Source: Membranipora membranacea
Lineage: Eukaryota > Bryozoa > Gymnolaemata > Cheilostomatida > Membraniporidae
Assembly (NCBI GenBank): GCA_914767715.1
Contig: OU612066.1
Location: 2,237,001 to 2,301,000, forward strand
Length of the DNA: 64,000 nucleotides
Direction of reading: 5' to 3'
In this document: piece by piece, positions 46,501 through 56,915 of the stretch
Numbering within the stretch: position 1 is the stretch's first letter
Layout: each line of letters opens with the position of its first letter
Made by a program: the position numbers and the translations under genes
The notes under the pieces: generated by a model
The model's database searches: none
What the model saw: only the letters and a program-made list of their open reading frames with translations
What the model was told of the DNA's origin: nothing

Positions 46501-49266
46501 AACCACTGCTGCCACAGCTGGGCTTTGCCCAGCATAGCCACCAGTCAAAAATTTAAATAGAGAGTTGTGGCATCAAAACATCTAGCCAGTAGCTTTGAAT
46601 GGAGTTATATGAGCTCTCAAAATGTAAGGAGTATCTTCTTCCCCAGCCATCAGCCATTAGTGATGACATATGTTGAGGTTGACCAATCAGGTGCCTTTAA
46701 AATCTAGCTGAGATCCAACCTGATTGGTCAACCTCAACATATGTCATCACCAATGGAGGATGGCTGGAGAACAAGATACTCCTTACATTTTGAGAGCTCA
46801 TATAACTCCATTCAAAGCTACTGGCTAGATGTTTTGATGCCACAACTCTCTATTTAAATTTTTGACTGGTGGCACTGCTAGGCAAAGCCCAACTGTGACA
46901 GCAGTGGTTTAACGCCTCATTTTATTGTGAAACCAAATGTATTCTAAAGAAAGCTTTTTTATAGCAAAACGAAATGTAATGACTTTGGGTAAAAATCATT
47001 AGTGTGCTTTGGTGATACTTGATCCAATAAACATAATACTGAATATAAACCCCACAAGCAGGATTGATTGATGAATTAAAAAAACATCCATCAACCAGTA
47101 TTCAGGTTTAACGTGATATATCGCTTTTTAAAACTTTTTAATATTGTATTGGTGATTATGTCTAATAGTTATTTTCACAGTTTAAACCTCCCAAATATTT
47201 GACGTTGAGTCGCAGTGACCTCTGGGAGTTCATTTTGTGGCAAAAAGTGCCCTTTTTAAATTGTGCTCCCTGTGCCTTGTTTTTGAGGTATTTGATTAGT
47301 TTATGCTTTCACCATATAGAGGAGGCATGGCACTAACTGGAGGAATGATATTTTGGTGAAACTTTATGATTTTAGGCCTCCTGTCTTCGAGACTTGAAAT
47401 TGATTTTTGCAATGGTAATAGGGCCATTTCTGACCCCTCATTACATGCGACCCCAATAATGAAGAAACTAAAATTTCCAATTCATTATACCATTTTGGTC
47501 TTCTACTGTCACTTCAATCAATAATCTTACCAGCTTACAGATCCTGGTTGTCACAACTGTAACAGATAATAACCCAAATTTCAACTAATTTAGGTCAAAA
47601 TTTTCCAGCCAAAAATCAGAAATTCAGAAAGATGTCATTCAAATTTGTTGTCAGCATGATGAACAACAGGAGTTTGTCTAGGTTTTGATCGAAGCGATTG
47701 TTGATTATGGCTTTACATCTTGAGATATTTGGATTTTTGTGGCTAAACCAGCTTTATTTGGTCCAAAACATGCACTTTTTTCCAGCCAAAAAACTGAAAA
47801 TAGGTTAAACAACATGTTATACTAGCTTCCATTAAACTAGAGAGTATTTCCGAGGTTTTGATCGTGGCGTAATTTACTGCATCATTTTGCCCATTGCTGC
47901 CTATATGAATTCAATGTATTTTAGTTAATGTACAATTAATCAAATTAGGAACATGTGGTTTGAAAAAATTTGCAATATTAAACACAAGTCAGACTACTAG
48001 CAACGTGTCAGTGAAGGAATTTTTGAAATGGCACAAGTGGTTCCTGAGAAACTGAAAAGGCGATATATCACATTAAAGCCCAATGCCAGTGAAGTTCTAA
48101 GTGTTGTCATGTTTTACTTTAGGTGATGCGCTTTCAGATGAGCCATTGGACAAGATTCTACACCTACCACAACCAGATCTGCTGATGCTCAAAGATGACA
48201 TCTCCATCAAACAGTCAATAAATTCAGTCACATTGAGAAACCATTTAAATGTCCTTGACCTTCTGACGTCATAGACAGTGTTTAAAATTTGCCACTAATG
48301 GTTTTTACTGTTAGTATTATCCATTGTTATTCAATTGTTCCTAGCAATAATATCCAATGAAAATTAAGGTGATTGTAGCCTGATATCTTATTCACTCATT
48401 CCAAAGTTTTTGAGGGGATCTGTACCATCACGCCCCTAATATTTTGAGTGCTCTGAAGCAATACCACTGGCAAGAGCTGGCATGAGCTGGGACCATGACT
48501 GTTTTCATGAAGCATCAGCTTTGAGCATCAACAGATCTGCCTGTGGTAGGTGCAGAGTTTTGTACAATGGCTCAAATTAGAGCTTAGAGCCTCATGAAAA
48601 ACATACAGTAAGTTAAAACTTCATTGGGTATCCACTTTAAAGTACACTGTATAAATGCTTGTCCCCTGTCGACATCACAAAATAGATTTATAATTATGTA
48701 TAATTGCAGTCAGCCAATTTGACTTATCAACAAACAAGACTTACATACCTAGAGCAAGGTTGTCAGAGTAAACCAAATCATGATCAACCAACAAAAATGT
48801 GATCCGATCACTAGTCTCTTGGCTGTGATTGCGATGATCGAATCCAACGTGTTGGGATATATTGCACAATGAGCTGGTTGCCTCATAACTAAATGAGTAA
48901 CACATTGCACCATCATAAATGTGGTAATTCAAACACGCAATGCCACATTCATTCAATCGTCTTGTTGATGTACTGATCGGATCTATCAGCTCAACCCCTT
49001 CTGATGCACTGATCTGATAGAATACAGCAGATAGATCTTCGCCTGAAAACAAGGAATTAAGAAATTCTAAAGAAAAACCTAGTTATAACAGGTTGGGAAA
49101 TTTCATGCAGTCTTCTTTTGTTTATTCCATCACATTTCAATTTATTATCGAAAAACCAACAATAGAAATTTAAACAGGGTATTCAATTGATCTCACCTGC
49201 ATGGACCTTTGAAGCTAAGGCAAGCACAGCTATGGAAAATATTTGTGATAAAAGTCCTCCCTTCAT
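43537..49266 (-). CDS. Secreted PAN/apple and fucolectin-type lectin
   Basis: Four exons from the right: 49266-49197, 49042-48749, 44337-44149, 43826-43537. All phases close at 280 codons plus stop. Residues 1-23 (MKGGLLSQIFSIAVLALASK, then VHA) form a clear signal peptide with an A-x-A-like cleavage site, which is why I start here and not at the upstream Met at 49365. Residues about 30-115 look like a PAN/apple domain (ECGIACLNYH, AMCYSFSYE, SLCNIS). Residues about 125-280 form an FTP/F5-8C-type galactose-binding fold as in fucolectins (SNNRDGSKAIDGD, PYPWFKLDM, RPFWSGN, then RYLMIQLNDTD and SEIYVAGYAL). Such secreted proteins bind sugars and often act in immunity or adhesion; the ligand is not known. 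The 4.4-kb third intron is packed with transposons. Confidence 0.82.
44591..44738. repeat. Tandem array of hairpin-like units
   Basis: Six or seven units of about 20-24 bp, each of the type AATCTCAAAATGGAGATTGT, where ATCTC and GAGAT pair. Units vary by a few bases. Similar single units recur at about 45425-45610 (ATCTCAAAATAGAGAT, ATCTCAAAAAGAGAT). It lies in the lectin intron. The frames at 44544-44836 (+) come from the repeat. Confidence 0.75.
44868..45388. mobile_element. hAT-like MITE with 8-bp target duplication
   Basis: Ends CAGGGGCGTATATT and AATATACGCCGCTG (13 of 14 positions pair), flanked on both sides by CATAGTAG (44860-44867 and 45389-45396). An 8-bp duplication with CAGG-type ends is the hAT signature. 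Inside are a perfect 30-bp GC-rich palindrome (44971-45000, arm GTGGGAGGGGCGCTT), a hairpin at 44924-44942 (GATCGGG/CCCGATC) and a tRNA-like module (45169-45247). It has no transposase and sits in the lectin intron. Confidence 0.9.
45169..45247 (-). mobile_element. tRNA-like module inside hAT-like MITE
   Basis: Minus strand: A-box-like TAGCTCAGTGTGTAGAGTG, GCCTAGTATTCACTG in the anticodon-arm region, B-box-like GGGATCGATTCTCCC. It is related by sequence to the copies at 20708-20784 and 28731-28805. It is carried entirely within the hAT-like element, so it moved with it. Confidence 0.65.
45659..46497. mobile_element. TTAA MITE family 2, copy 3, split by an insertion
   Basis: It starts AGGGCAACCAAGGTTTC and ends with the complement, as the two 377-bp copies do, with TTAA to the right at 46498-46501. 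On the left, TTAA is separated from AGGG by two extra A. Its sequence is continuous with the other copies only if the segment 45909-46361 is removed. The interruption carries its own target duplication, so this copy served as a landing site. Confidence 0.9.
45909..46361. mobile_element. 453-bp nested DNA transposon, 9-bp duplication
   Basis: Starts CACACTGATTTCGAG and ends CACGTGATCAGTGTG, so the terminal nine bases pair (CACACTGAT/ATCAGTGTG). CCCCTAAAC is present at both borders (45900-45908 and 46362-46370) but only once in the uninterrupted MITE copies, which proves it is a target duplication. Nine bases suggests the Mutator-like group; hAT (8) is the alternative. The 75 residues of open frame inside show no transposase motif. 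Confidence 0.88.
46502..46908. mobile_element. Large foldback element at a TTAA site
   Basis: About 400 bp forming one long inverted repeat. The left half runs ACCACTGCTGCCACAGCTGG through GACCAATCAGGTGCC; the right half is its near-perfect complement, ending GACAGCAGTGGT. Only about 35 bp separate the arms. It is bounded by TTAA on both sides, and the left TTAA (46498-46501) is the same one that closes the neighbouring MITE. Single strands would form a very stable hairpin. Confidence 0.9.
47112..48072. mobile_element. TTAA-flanked inverted-repeat element, decayed
   Basis: Ends CGTGATATATCGCTTTTT and GAAAAGGCGATATATCACA pair over about 18 bp with two mismatches. TTAA lies at 47108-47111 and 48073-48076. 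About 960 bp, no transposase frame. A weaker match continues inward. It is less certain than the neighbouring elements because the arms are short and diverged. Confidence 0.6.
48077..48636. mobile_element. Second TTAA inverted-repeat element, sharing a site
   Basis: The left end AGCCCAATGCCAGTGAAGTT and the right end AACTTCATTGGGTATCCACT are imperfect inverted repeats. Inner arms at about 48140-48205 and 48515-48590 pair much better (GAGCCATTGGACAAG, CACCTACCACA, CAGATCTGCTGATGCTCAAA). TTAA is at 48073-48076, shared with the element to the left, and at 48637-48640. There is no coding content. Confidence 0.65.
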
Positions 49267-50519
49267 CTTTGGAACCAATCCACTAAATGACCAAGCATAC
49301 GTGTTGGCAAGAATTAATAACCACATTGCAAATTGTAGATAATTATATTTCTTTCTCCTATTCATTTAAAAATCAATAACGGAGGTCAGCAGCCTAATAT
49401 CAGAATAAACCTTAATATATTTTCGTACATTACTGATAATAGCCAATGTTTATGTTAAATTTCTAGCAAATCCGTAACTTTACCTTGCTACTTGTCAATT
49501 TATAGGCCCTTTTATCATTATTTTTGGCGACATTTGAAAAGAAAATTGATTTTTTGATTGGTTTGATTTGCATTCAGTACAATTACTGATAATAGCCAAT
49601 GTTAAATTTCCCGCACATCGATAAATTAACCTTGTCACTTGTCACTTTATAGGCCCATTTATCATATGTTTGTCCATATTTGAAAAGAAAACTGATTTTT
49701 TGATTGATTTTAATTGCATTCAGTTCCATCACTGATAAAAGCCAATGTTTATGTTAAATTTCTAGCAAATCCATAACTTTACCTTGTCCTTTTATATGCA
49801 TAAGGTATTGCCTCGCCTCTGATACTAACGATTTCCTTGATTTTTTATTCTAATTGTAGCTATATCCTGTTTAGCAATTTCCTAACCCTCAATTATCTTT
49901 AATCTGATTTCTTATGATTGTGTTTCCAAATTATAAAATTTAAACCACCGGTGCCCATGCAAAAGAATAGGAGCTGTCAATAGCTGGGAGCATATGGCTC
50001 AGACGCCTCCCAACCATATGTTCGTATCAAGCCAGGATTGGCAGCGCAAAATAGTCCCAATAAAATTAACTTGTGATAATTAATTGTAGCAACAAGCCTT
50101 GACATTAATTGCAAGTACTAGAGAAGTTCTATAATAACAGACAGGAATTAACAAGCCAGCGTGTGAACTCATGTAAGATTCACTAAAATGACTGGAATTT
50201 AAAAACTTATATTACTACGCCAAATCTGGTGCAGAAATATATCAGGCAAAAAACCTGATTGGTTGGATTTTTATCTGTATTCATGTATCATTTATTTCAT
50301 TTCAAGTAGAGATCTTGATTCAAAACTTGGGAATATACAAACATGATATGTTTTTAGGTAATTCCCATGCAAATTGTTCATTCAACATAATATATTTTAT
50401 TTGAAGTAAGCTAGGCAAACTGAATATAGCGTTTACAGCCTGCCTCTGGAAGACTGTATGATAGGCATTCTTATTATAATCCTTCTCCAACACAAAAGTT
50501 TTATTTGGTTCAAAATCAA
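49267..50519. other. Lectin upstream region with tandem repeat
   Basis: Probable promoter of the PAN-FTP gene, followed by a tandem repeat of about 150 bp (listed separately) and unremarkable AT-rich DNA. No further exon was recognised. Confidence 0.4.
49431..49800. repeat. Tandem repeat of about 150 bp, 2.4 copies
   Basis: The words ACTGATAATAGCCAATGTT, GTTAAATTTC, ACCTTG and TTGAAAAGAAAA recur with periods of 153 and 146 bp (starts at about 49431, 49584 and 49730). The array lies 170-530 bp upstream of the lectin start codon and could influence its expression. Each unit carries a CCAAT. Confidence 0.8.
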
Positions 50520-50521
50520 AG

Positions 50522-50742
50522 CCTAGTGCCCTCACCAAGGGATTGGAGGATTCCCCTATCAGAAAAAAGTTTCAGTCTCAGTACGGTTCTCACATAATTT
50601 TACGTCTCGTTTCGTCAGTTCAAAGTGCATTTTTGTCAAAATTTTGACCAGTTTAGACGTAAGATAACTCAAAATTGCCAACTGGCACATAAATTTTTTT
50701 TTCATCAATACTGGTCAGCACTGGGCTAGTGAGGGCACTAGG
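50522..50742. mobile_element. 221-bp MITE-like inverted repeat
   Basis: The left end CCTAGTGCCCTCACC pairs with the right end AGTGAGGGCACTAGG (14 of 15 positions). There is no coding content and no obvious target duplication. The minus-strand frame 50320-50538 begins in this element and has no recognisable protein. Confidence 0.65.
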
Positions 50743-50749
50743 GTTATCA

Positions 50750-51503
50750 CATTTGTTGATCTTGGACAACAATTGACACAGCTCATTTCCTTATAGCATT
50801 GTCAACACTGATGGTTAAGCTATCAGTATGTGAATTTGAATGCCGTTTTTTTTTACGTCAAATCACACATTGAACATTATTTTTGTTATGGTTGTTATGG
50901 AGTTCTTTGTAGACAACTGAGAGTTGAGATAGCTTAGAGATTAGGTCTGGGATGGTAATGAATGCAAAAGAGTAGTTTGAGATATGACTGTACCTTATGG
51001 AGAAAAGCCCCACTCGTGGTAGATTTACTCATCGAATGTGTACAATGGAGAGCAGCTCATCCATCGATGCTGAATTGTCATTAGCAAATATAGGGACTAG
51101 AAAAGATTAAAACCTCCAAACTCATCCGGCACTAGAAATACTTTTTCCTATAACTTGATTACGTTGCTTGTGGAGGAATGCCATGAGTAAAAATGAGTCA
51201 GTAATGTTCTTCTAGTTGTACAGACAACAGACATCACTCAATATGTTAAAGGCTGCACAGTTGTAGATATCAAAATCACGGCCGTATTTATACAAATTTA
51301 GATAAACGCTGCCACAAATTCTAGTAACAGTTAATGATGAAGAACCATAATCAACCAGCGTCGAAGAATCGAAGCAAAGCGGGGGGGGACAAATTCTGGG
51401 GGCTCAAACAAGATGTTAGGCAGCGGTGCAATAAAACCAAAAATATATAGTCGCTAAATGTCACAACACCAGAAGGCGTAATTGAGTAGGATACTACTGG
51501 GTT
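50750..51503. other. Intergenic, nothing recognised
   Basis: No exon, tandem repeat or inverted repeat was supported here. A short G-run lies at about 51381. Confidence 0.35.
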
Positions 51504-52084
51504 CTACTGACAGCAGGATGGACAAGTCTTCCGCGTTGTCTTTGTCATAAACTGCTTGTCGCAGCGCTCACAAATAAATATGTTGGTCACCTGAGTAAGA
51601 AGTCAATAATATACTCGATGCAAACAAAATCAATACATTGAGTCAGGCAGAGGTCTTCTGTAGGCCTACACATCAGATTTTGATCGGAAGCCACGGCCTA
51701 GGGTTGTTATATCATTATTATGAAGATGGGTTTAGCCTGCTGTATGTTAGACCATAATGTCACAATAAGACAAAATAAAAACAAACTAATACCTAATTAT
51801 TATCACTAAAACATAACTAAGTGCAGAGTAAGAATTCATCGATGTAATTTTTAATGCTAACATGTGTCAAATGGTAACAGTCTGCCATATCCTTGTCATA
51901 TTAAATGAATATGGGCTGCAGATATTCTGAGTCCATAGAATGAACCTGGCTAGTAGTCATTTGGCAATTTTCAGCTAACAAATAGTATGGCATCTTCAGT
52001 AAAAATCATCCGGGAAATAAAAATTATAATAGTTCAACTTACGTTGTTCAATGCAGACTCTGATCTATTGTCTTGGGAATGCAT
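51504..52084 (-). CDS. Putative 42-residue zinc-ribbon microprotein
   Basis: Two exons: 52084-52043 (14 codons from ATG) and 51590-51504 (28 codons plus stop). The intron is GT-AG (GTAAGT donor, TTACTCAG acceptor) in phase 0. The protein has CERC at residues 21-24 and CPSC at 37-40, a CxxC-x12-CxxC zinc ribbon with a basic centre (MTKTTRKT). The sequence before it (SQDNRSESALNN) is polar. The zinc ribbon is seen directly. That the gene is only these two exons is inferred: the first exon could instead be internal to a longer gene extending right of 52084, although I found no upstream acceptor of quality. I recognise no family. Confidence 0.5.
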
Positions 52085-52850
52085 GTTGGTAAAAAAGTGA
52101 TTTAATAAAGTGACGTAATAAAATGGTGTTGCTGTTACTCCTTGGTAGTACACTGGTCTCAATAATTCTGTGTAATATAGACCCTGTCTGCTTTGTAAGG
52201 TTGTAGTATCAAACCTATGGCAATATTGTGCCTTAGTTCATCCAATCACCTAAACATATAATGACTTTGCGTCAGAGCGTAACATCGTCAAATTTTGGGT
52301 TTAGACTTCATTGATCATGTGGATTGAGAAACCCCGAAAAAATGTTTGGCGAGGTATGACCTTAACACATATTAAGATATCAGATAGAAGATATTATTGG
52401 CATAGAAGAACATGTGCATATCTCACAAAGTACTCGGAGCATTCTTTGACTGATCAATCAGCTCCATATTCACTAGGTCTAAATTAAAGAGCTCAAGAAT
52501 TTTGATCATATGTTATGAATGACCAATCCCAGACCAATTTTTACTCAACAATTATGACTCTCGGGGTGCAGAAGGTTATCTATTCATATTACTTCGAAGA
52601 GTGCAAAAGCTATGAAACAGTCAAAACACATCAAATCATAAAGTCTAATTTGAATTATTCCTGTATTACATTCATACATTTCTGTGAAGGCTAGATATTA
52701 ACATGGCAGCTAATTTCTCACCTAGCCCTTTTGAATTGTGATAAGGTAGGGTGGTGCGCTAGTCGGCTACAGCGGTAAAAGGGTTTTTCTTATTTTTTTG
52801 AAAAGTCATCATTTTAAAGTAGGTTATGTAGCAAAACTGTTTTAACATAT
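52085..52850. other. Intergenic, nothing recognised
   Basis: Contains the upstream region of the putative zinc-ribbon gene, including ACGTCACTTTATTAAATCAC just above its ATG. No repeat or exon was otherwise supported. Confidence 0.35.
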
Positions 52851-52859
52851 GGCTCTCAA

Positions 52860-53310
52860 GTTTTTTATACACAATTATCAGATTCTATGAAAGCGAAACT
52901 TGAGAAAGTGCGAGAAACAGCCACCAAAATTATTTTACCGTGCTTAGATTACCAGAACAGGCTGTCCGTTCTAGATTTGTGTACACTAGACTCTTTTATC
53001 AGGAAACTTTCTGTAAATCATTTTCTAAAGATTTCTGGAGATGACAAACATCCACTTGTTAGTAGAGTAAATTTCAATTTAGAGAAACGATCCTCTCGCC
53101 TAAACACGAATTATAGACCACCTAGATGTCGCACTGTGAAGCGAAACAACAGCTTTTTTCCATTTTATATGCGTCTCTCAAACAATTTTTCTTAACATAC
53201 ATTCATTTTTATCATCCTGAAATATTTCTCACTATGATACAGAATGTAAAATAAAATACATACATACATACATACATACAACATACATACATACATTTAT
53301 GTTGACTTTG
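52860..53310 (+). mobile_element. 5'-truncated LINE tail with CATA repeats
   Basis: The frame 52887-53195 encodes the C-terminal end of a CR1/Jockey-type LINE reverse transcriptase: SMKAKLEKVRETATKII, then RLSVLDLCTLDSFIRK and PPRCRTVKRNNSFFPF before the stop. A short 3' segment ends in tandem ATAC units (about 53262-53295), as expected for a LINE 3' terminus. The rest of the enzyme is absent, which is normal 5' truncation. The frame itself is intact, so the copy is fairly young. Confidence 0.8.
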
Positions 53311-53529
53311 AAGTGTGACTTTTGGATGAAAAATTTGAGAAATGTCTGTGTACCGAAGCCTTTCAATTATTACACATAAATCAAAATCTCATTTTAAACT
53401 CATGTAATGTATAGCCTTTGTATCCTAGCACCAAATGACAAATATATTGTTTGAACGTATGACAGTTGAACATATCAGTCTTTTGGTTAAATGTGGAGAG
53501 ATTTATAGTTGTAGGTATGAATGGCAGAC

Positions 53530-53765
53530 ATTTTACCAATGCTATGTTTTGCCAATCACAATTTTCAATATTTTGCCAAAAACATTCCGCCAGTCTCATT
53601 TTGCCAATCACATTTTACCAAAGATGTTTTGCCAATCTCATTTTGCCAATCACATTTTGCTAAAGATATGTTGCCAATCTCATTTTGCCAATCACATTTT
53701 GCCAACAACATTTTGCCAACAACATTTTGCCAACAACATTTTGCCAATCTCATTTATTTAGCCAA
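53530..53765. repeat. Minisatellite rich in TTTTGCCAATC
   Basis: Units of about 11-12 bp, often in pairs of about 23-24 (ATTTTGCCAATCACATTTTG, ATTTTGCCAACAACATTTTG). Around a dozen CCAAT or CCAAC cores are present. Long overlapping frames on both strands (for example 53435-53761, 53565-53753) result from the repeat and encode runs such as FCQSHFANHIL. Confidence 0.9.
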
Positions 53766-55439
53766 TTGCATTTGTCAACTCCAATTGCCAATTAAGGCTT
53801 ACAAGGATTTGTTCCATAAAGGCTTCATGATGATGGTAAGGAATGCATACCGGCTCTACTGTCGGGATGGGACGACTCCAATTGGTTTTGAGCACGCACA
53901 ATCAGCACTGATTGATTGTTACCATTATCTTGGTTCTGGCTTTTCTATCCTCATCCCTTTTTGCTATGACCATTACTGTAGCTGCGCTGCGTTACAGTGG
54001 TGCATGCTTTGCTCATTGCCTTGGAATGCTAGCTAGCTTGTTGCAATTTGCTATCAGTTGCATTGTTCTGACAGTGGGTAGCATTATTTGTATTGGGTCT
54101 TTTGTATAATGTGTGGCACTGCTAATCAGTGGGGGTTTGGTTGTTGAGAGGAAACATTGTCATTACGCAGATTAGCAATAATGACCAAATTTTGTTTTCG
54201 ATATAACTAAACTACAAACTATTGAAAACTGTATGATCCTGATATTTAAATGCCTTTAATGGAGCACTGAGGTACGTGAGGACTTTTTAACTTACTATTG
54301 TTAAATTGTCCCTCGTTTGTTTTAAGAGGATATTTGAATTGCAATACTGCATTTTTTGATGTTGACAATTTGAATTTGTTGTTTACGGTTTACCTGGTTG
54401 GTCTATTTATAAACCCATCCAATTATTACAATGTATCATTCTAATATTACAGTTTCGCGATCATATTGGAAATACACAGAAATACTAAATACTACTGTCT
54501 TCCAACGTAAGGCTCAGCCACAACTGCTAAAATATACAATAGAAACATACTCTCAGCAATTAACCAGCCTGCAAGCTGCCGCAACAAAATTAGCGGCTTG
54601 GTTTCTAAAAATCAGCGATTACAGATACAATTACCGATCTCAGTGGTCCTATATTTTATCCAAAAATTTAAGATTCCAGACATGTGCTAGATTGTTGATC
54701 GCAAATCTGGATTTGTATTTGCTGTCATCCACAGTGTAATGTCAGATGGTAAGCAATATAGTTTGGTATAAGACACCATATCTATTCGGGAAAACACTAA
54801 AAACCTGTATTGTGGTGATCGTTCATACATCAATTAGGAACCTATTGAAATAATTATAAATGTTTAGAGCACACATTGACATAATATATTATAATTTCAA
54901 TGGTTGCGCATCAGAGGTCTACGGATGAAAGGAAAAGTATTTCCTGTTCACATCAATCCTTGACTGCTGCCTGTTAGTTCATGCAATTCTTGCTTAGATC
55001 GTCCATCCAAAGAGATTGAGCACAAGACGTTGACAGGCATAGGTATAGGCAAAATGCTGGCCTAATGTTGCACCTGGAAAATATCAGCAGGAAGGTGCTG
55101 TCTATCTATGTATTGTGGTAATATGGCATAATCACCAGCATTAATTTACCAATAATATGATAATAATAACTATTCATTTCTTTGTCCAACTTATTTATGG
55201 GTGGGGGGGGGTGCTTCAGACTAAGGTGTACACAGAAATCTGCTACACAGAAGCCTCTATTATATCATATTAAATAAGCGGTTGTTTCCATGTGAGAATT
55301 AAAAATCTTTCGAAGATTTTCTAGTACTAGTCACTTCTCCTTTCAGTAGTAGTTGAATAATATTTACCAGTCACCAACAGGTTTTTCCAGTCCTTTCAAG
55401 GGCCAATATAATAGCAAGGCTAACTAAGCTAAGCCTGGT
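53766..55439. other. Intergenic, no gene recognised
   Basis: A T-rich frame at 53912-54109 would encode hydrophobic residues, but nothing supports it as a gene. A G-run lies at about 55202. No splice structure or repeat was supported. Confidence 0.35.
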
Positions 55440-55902
55440 GATGATAGTAATAATAAAGTTTATTTATGAAACGCTTAATAAAATTGTTTAAAAACAATGA
55501 TTTCTAAGTGTTGTACATATGATACAAGGTTAAAATAGAAACATATGCTATGAAATAAGCCTGCTGGTAAAATAAATAAAATTGATTAAAATTTTGTTAT
55601 CATAGAAATAATTAATGAGATGAGAAGAAATGATGAAAGACACGATAATTAAGATAATTAAAACCTACAAGCGGCAACTGCCCGGCACCTAAAAATCCAC
55701 TACAAAACCTACATATATGGGGTGTATGCATCCCGGAAAAGATGAGTTTTTAACTGTGATTTAAATGAGGAGGAGGAGATCGCGAAGGTAAGATGGTAGG
55801 GAGTTCCATACATCTGATAAAGTGGAATTAACGGATCCCCACTGTTTTTAGCCTACATTTAAAATTGCTCACAAGAGTGTTGGCTAAGTTGAAACGAGTG
55901 GT

Positions 55903-56915
55903 TCAGGCATGCTTAGAAGTTGTGAAAGATTGAGAAATGTAGGAAGGGATGAGATGGGGATGATGGACGGTTTTATGAACCATGATTGATAACTTGAATT
56001 TTGATCGGGACCTGATGGGTAGCCAGTGCAGTTTAACCCTGGCATCAGTGGCTGATGAATAGTGGTTTGTACATGTGATACATTTGGCGCAGGAATTTTG
56101 GATGACTTGGAGATGTGAGACTAGATTGTCAGGTAATGCGTAGAAGAATGAGTTACTGAAACCAAGCCTGCTTATAATAAATGCATGTATGAGTGTGGAA
56201 AACTGGCTTTCAGGAATAAAGGTTCTGATTGATTTAAGTTGTTTTAGTTGAAAGAAACATGATTTTCGAACATCACTGACATGAGCATGAAAATCTATCT
56301 TAGAGTCCATGATCACGCCAAGATTTCGAACAGTAGCTGAAGGAGGAACAGAGACATGATCAGTTAATTCGGGTGATGAAAATGAGGATGATTGTTTATT
56401 GCGTGAAAGTGGGCTGAATTGAGTTTTAGCGGGATTAAGTTTCAAATGGCTGTTTTCCATGAAGGAGGAGATGATCGAGAAAGCTTTCCTGACTCTTGAC
56501 CTTGCTGTTATTTCATTGTTGATGGATTCACTCTCACCAAAACTCACTCAGAACTGGGTGTCATCAGCGTACATGTGACATTTCACCCCGCTATTATCAA
56601 GTAGACTAGGTAATGAGGCCATCACACGATTAAACAAAATAGGGCCAAGTACGCTGCCTTGAGGCATACCTACATTGCAAGGTACAGGATCAGATAACTC
56701 ACTGTTGACTTTTACTCTGAAAGAGCAATCGTTGAGATATGATTTTATTAATCTGAGAACCGAACCGCCGACCATGAATTTAGAAGAGAGCAAAGAAAGG
56801 AGATGTTCATGAGAAATAGTGTCGAATGCTGCTGACAAATCAAGTAGAATCAAGAACACTGTGAGCCCACGATCTAGTTGCTGGCATACAGACAAATGGA
56901 CATGCTGCATCACTA
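55903..56915 (-). pseudogene. LINE reverse transcriptase, C-terminal half
   Basis: Motif A LILLDLSAAFDTI, motif B GMPQGSVLGPILF, motif C YADDTQ, then LKLNPAKTQF, LGVIMDSKIDFHAHV and the tail LHWLPIRSRSKFKL. One in-frame TGA (56545-56547) immediately after motif C separates the two frames; otherwise the frame is open. The N-terminal part of the palm domain is absent. It belongs to the interrupted LINE listed above. Confidence 0.88.

Noticed and set aside
49197-49365. Upstream Met at 49365 as the start of the lectin
   Set aside because: The downstream Met at 49266 gives a textbook signal peptide; the longer form would bury it behind a second hydrophobic stretch.
53435-54036. Several overlapping frames with FANHILP repeats
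   Set aside because: Products of the TTTTGCCAATC minisatellite.
53912-54109. Hydrophobic 65-residue frame resembling a membrane protein
   Set aside because: T-rich DNA gives hydrophobic residues by composition; no splice sites, homology or promoter supports it.
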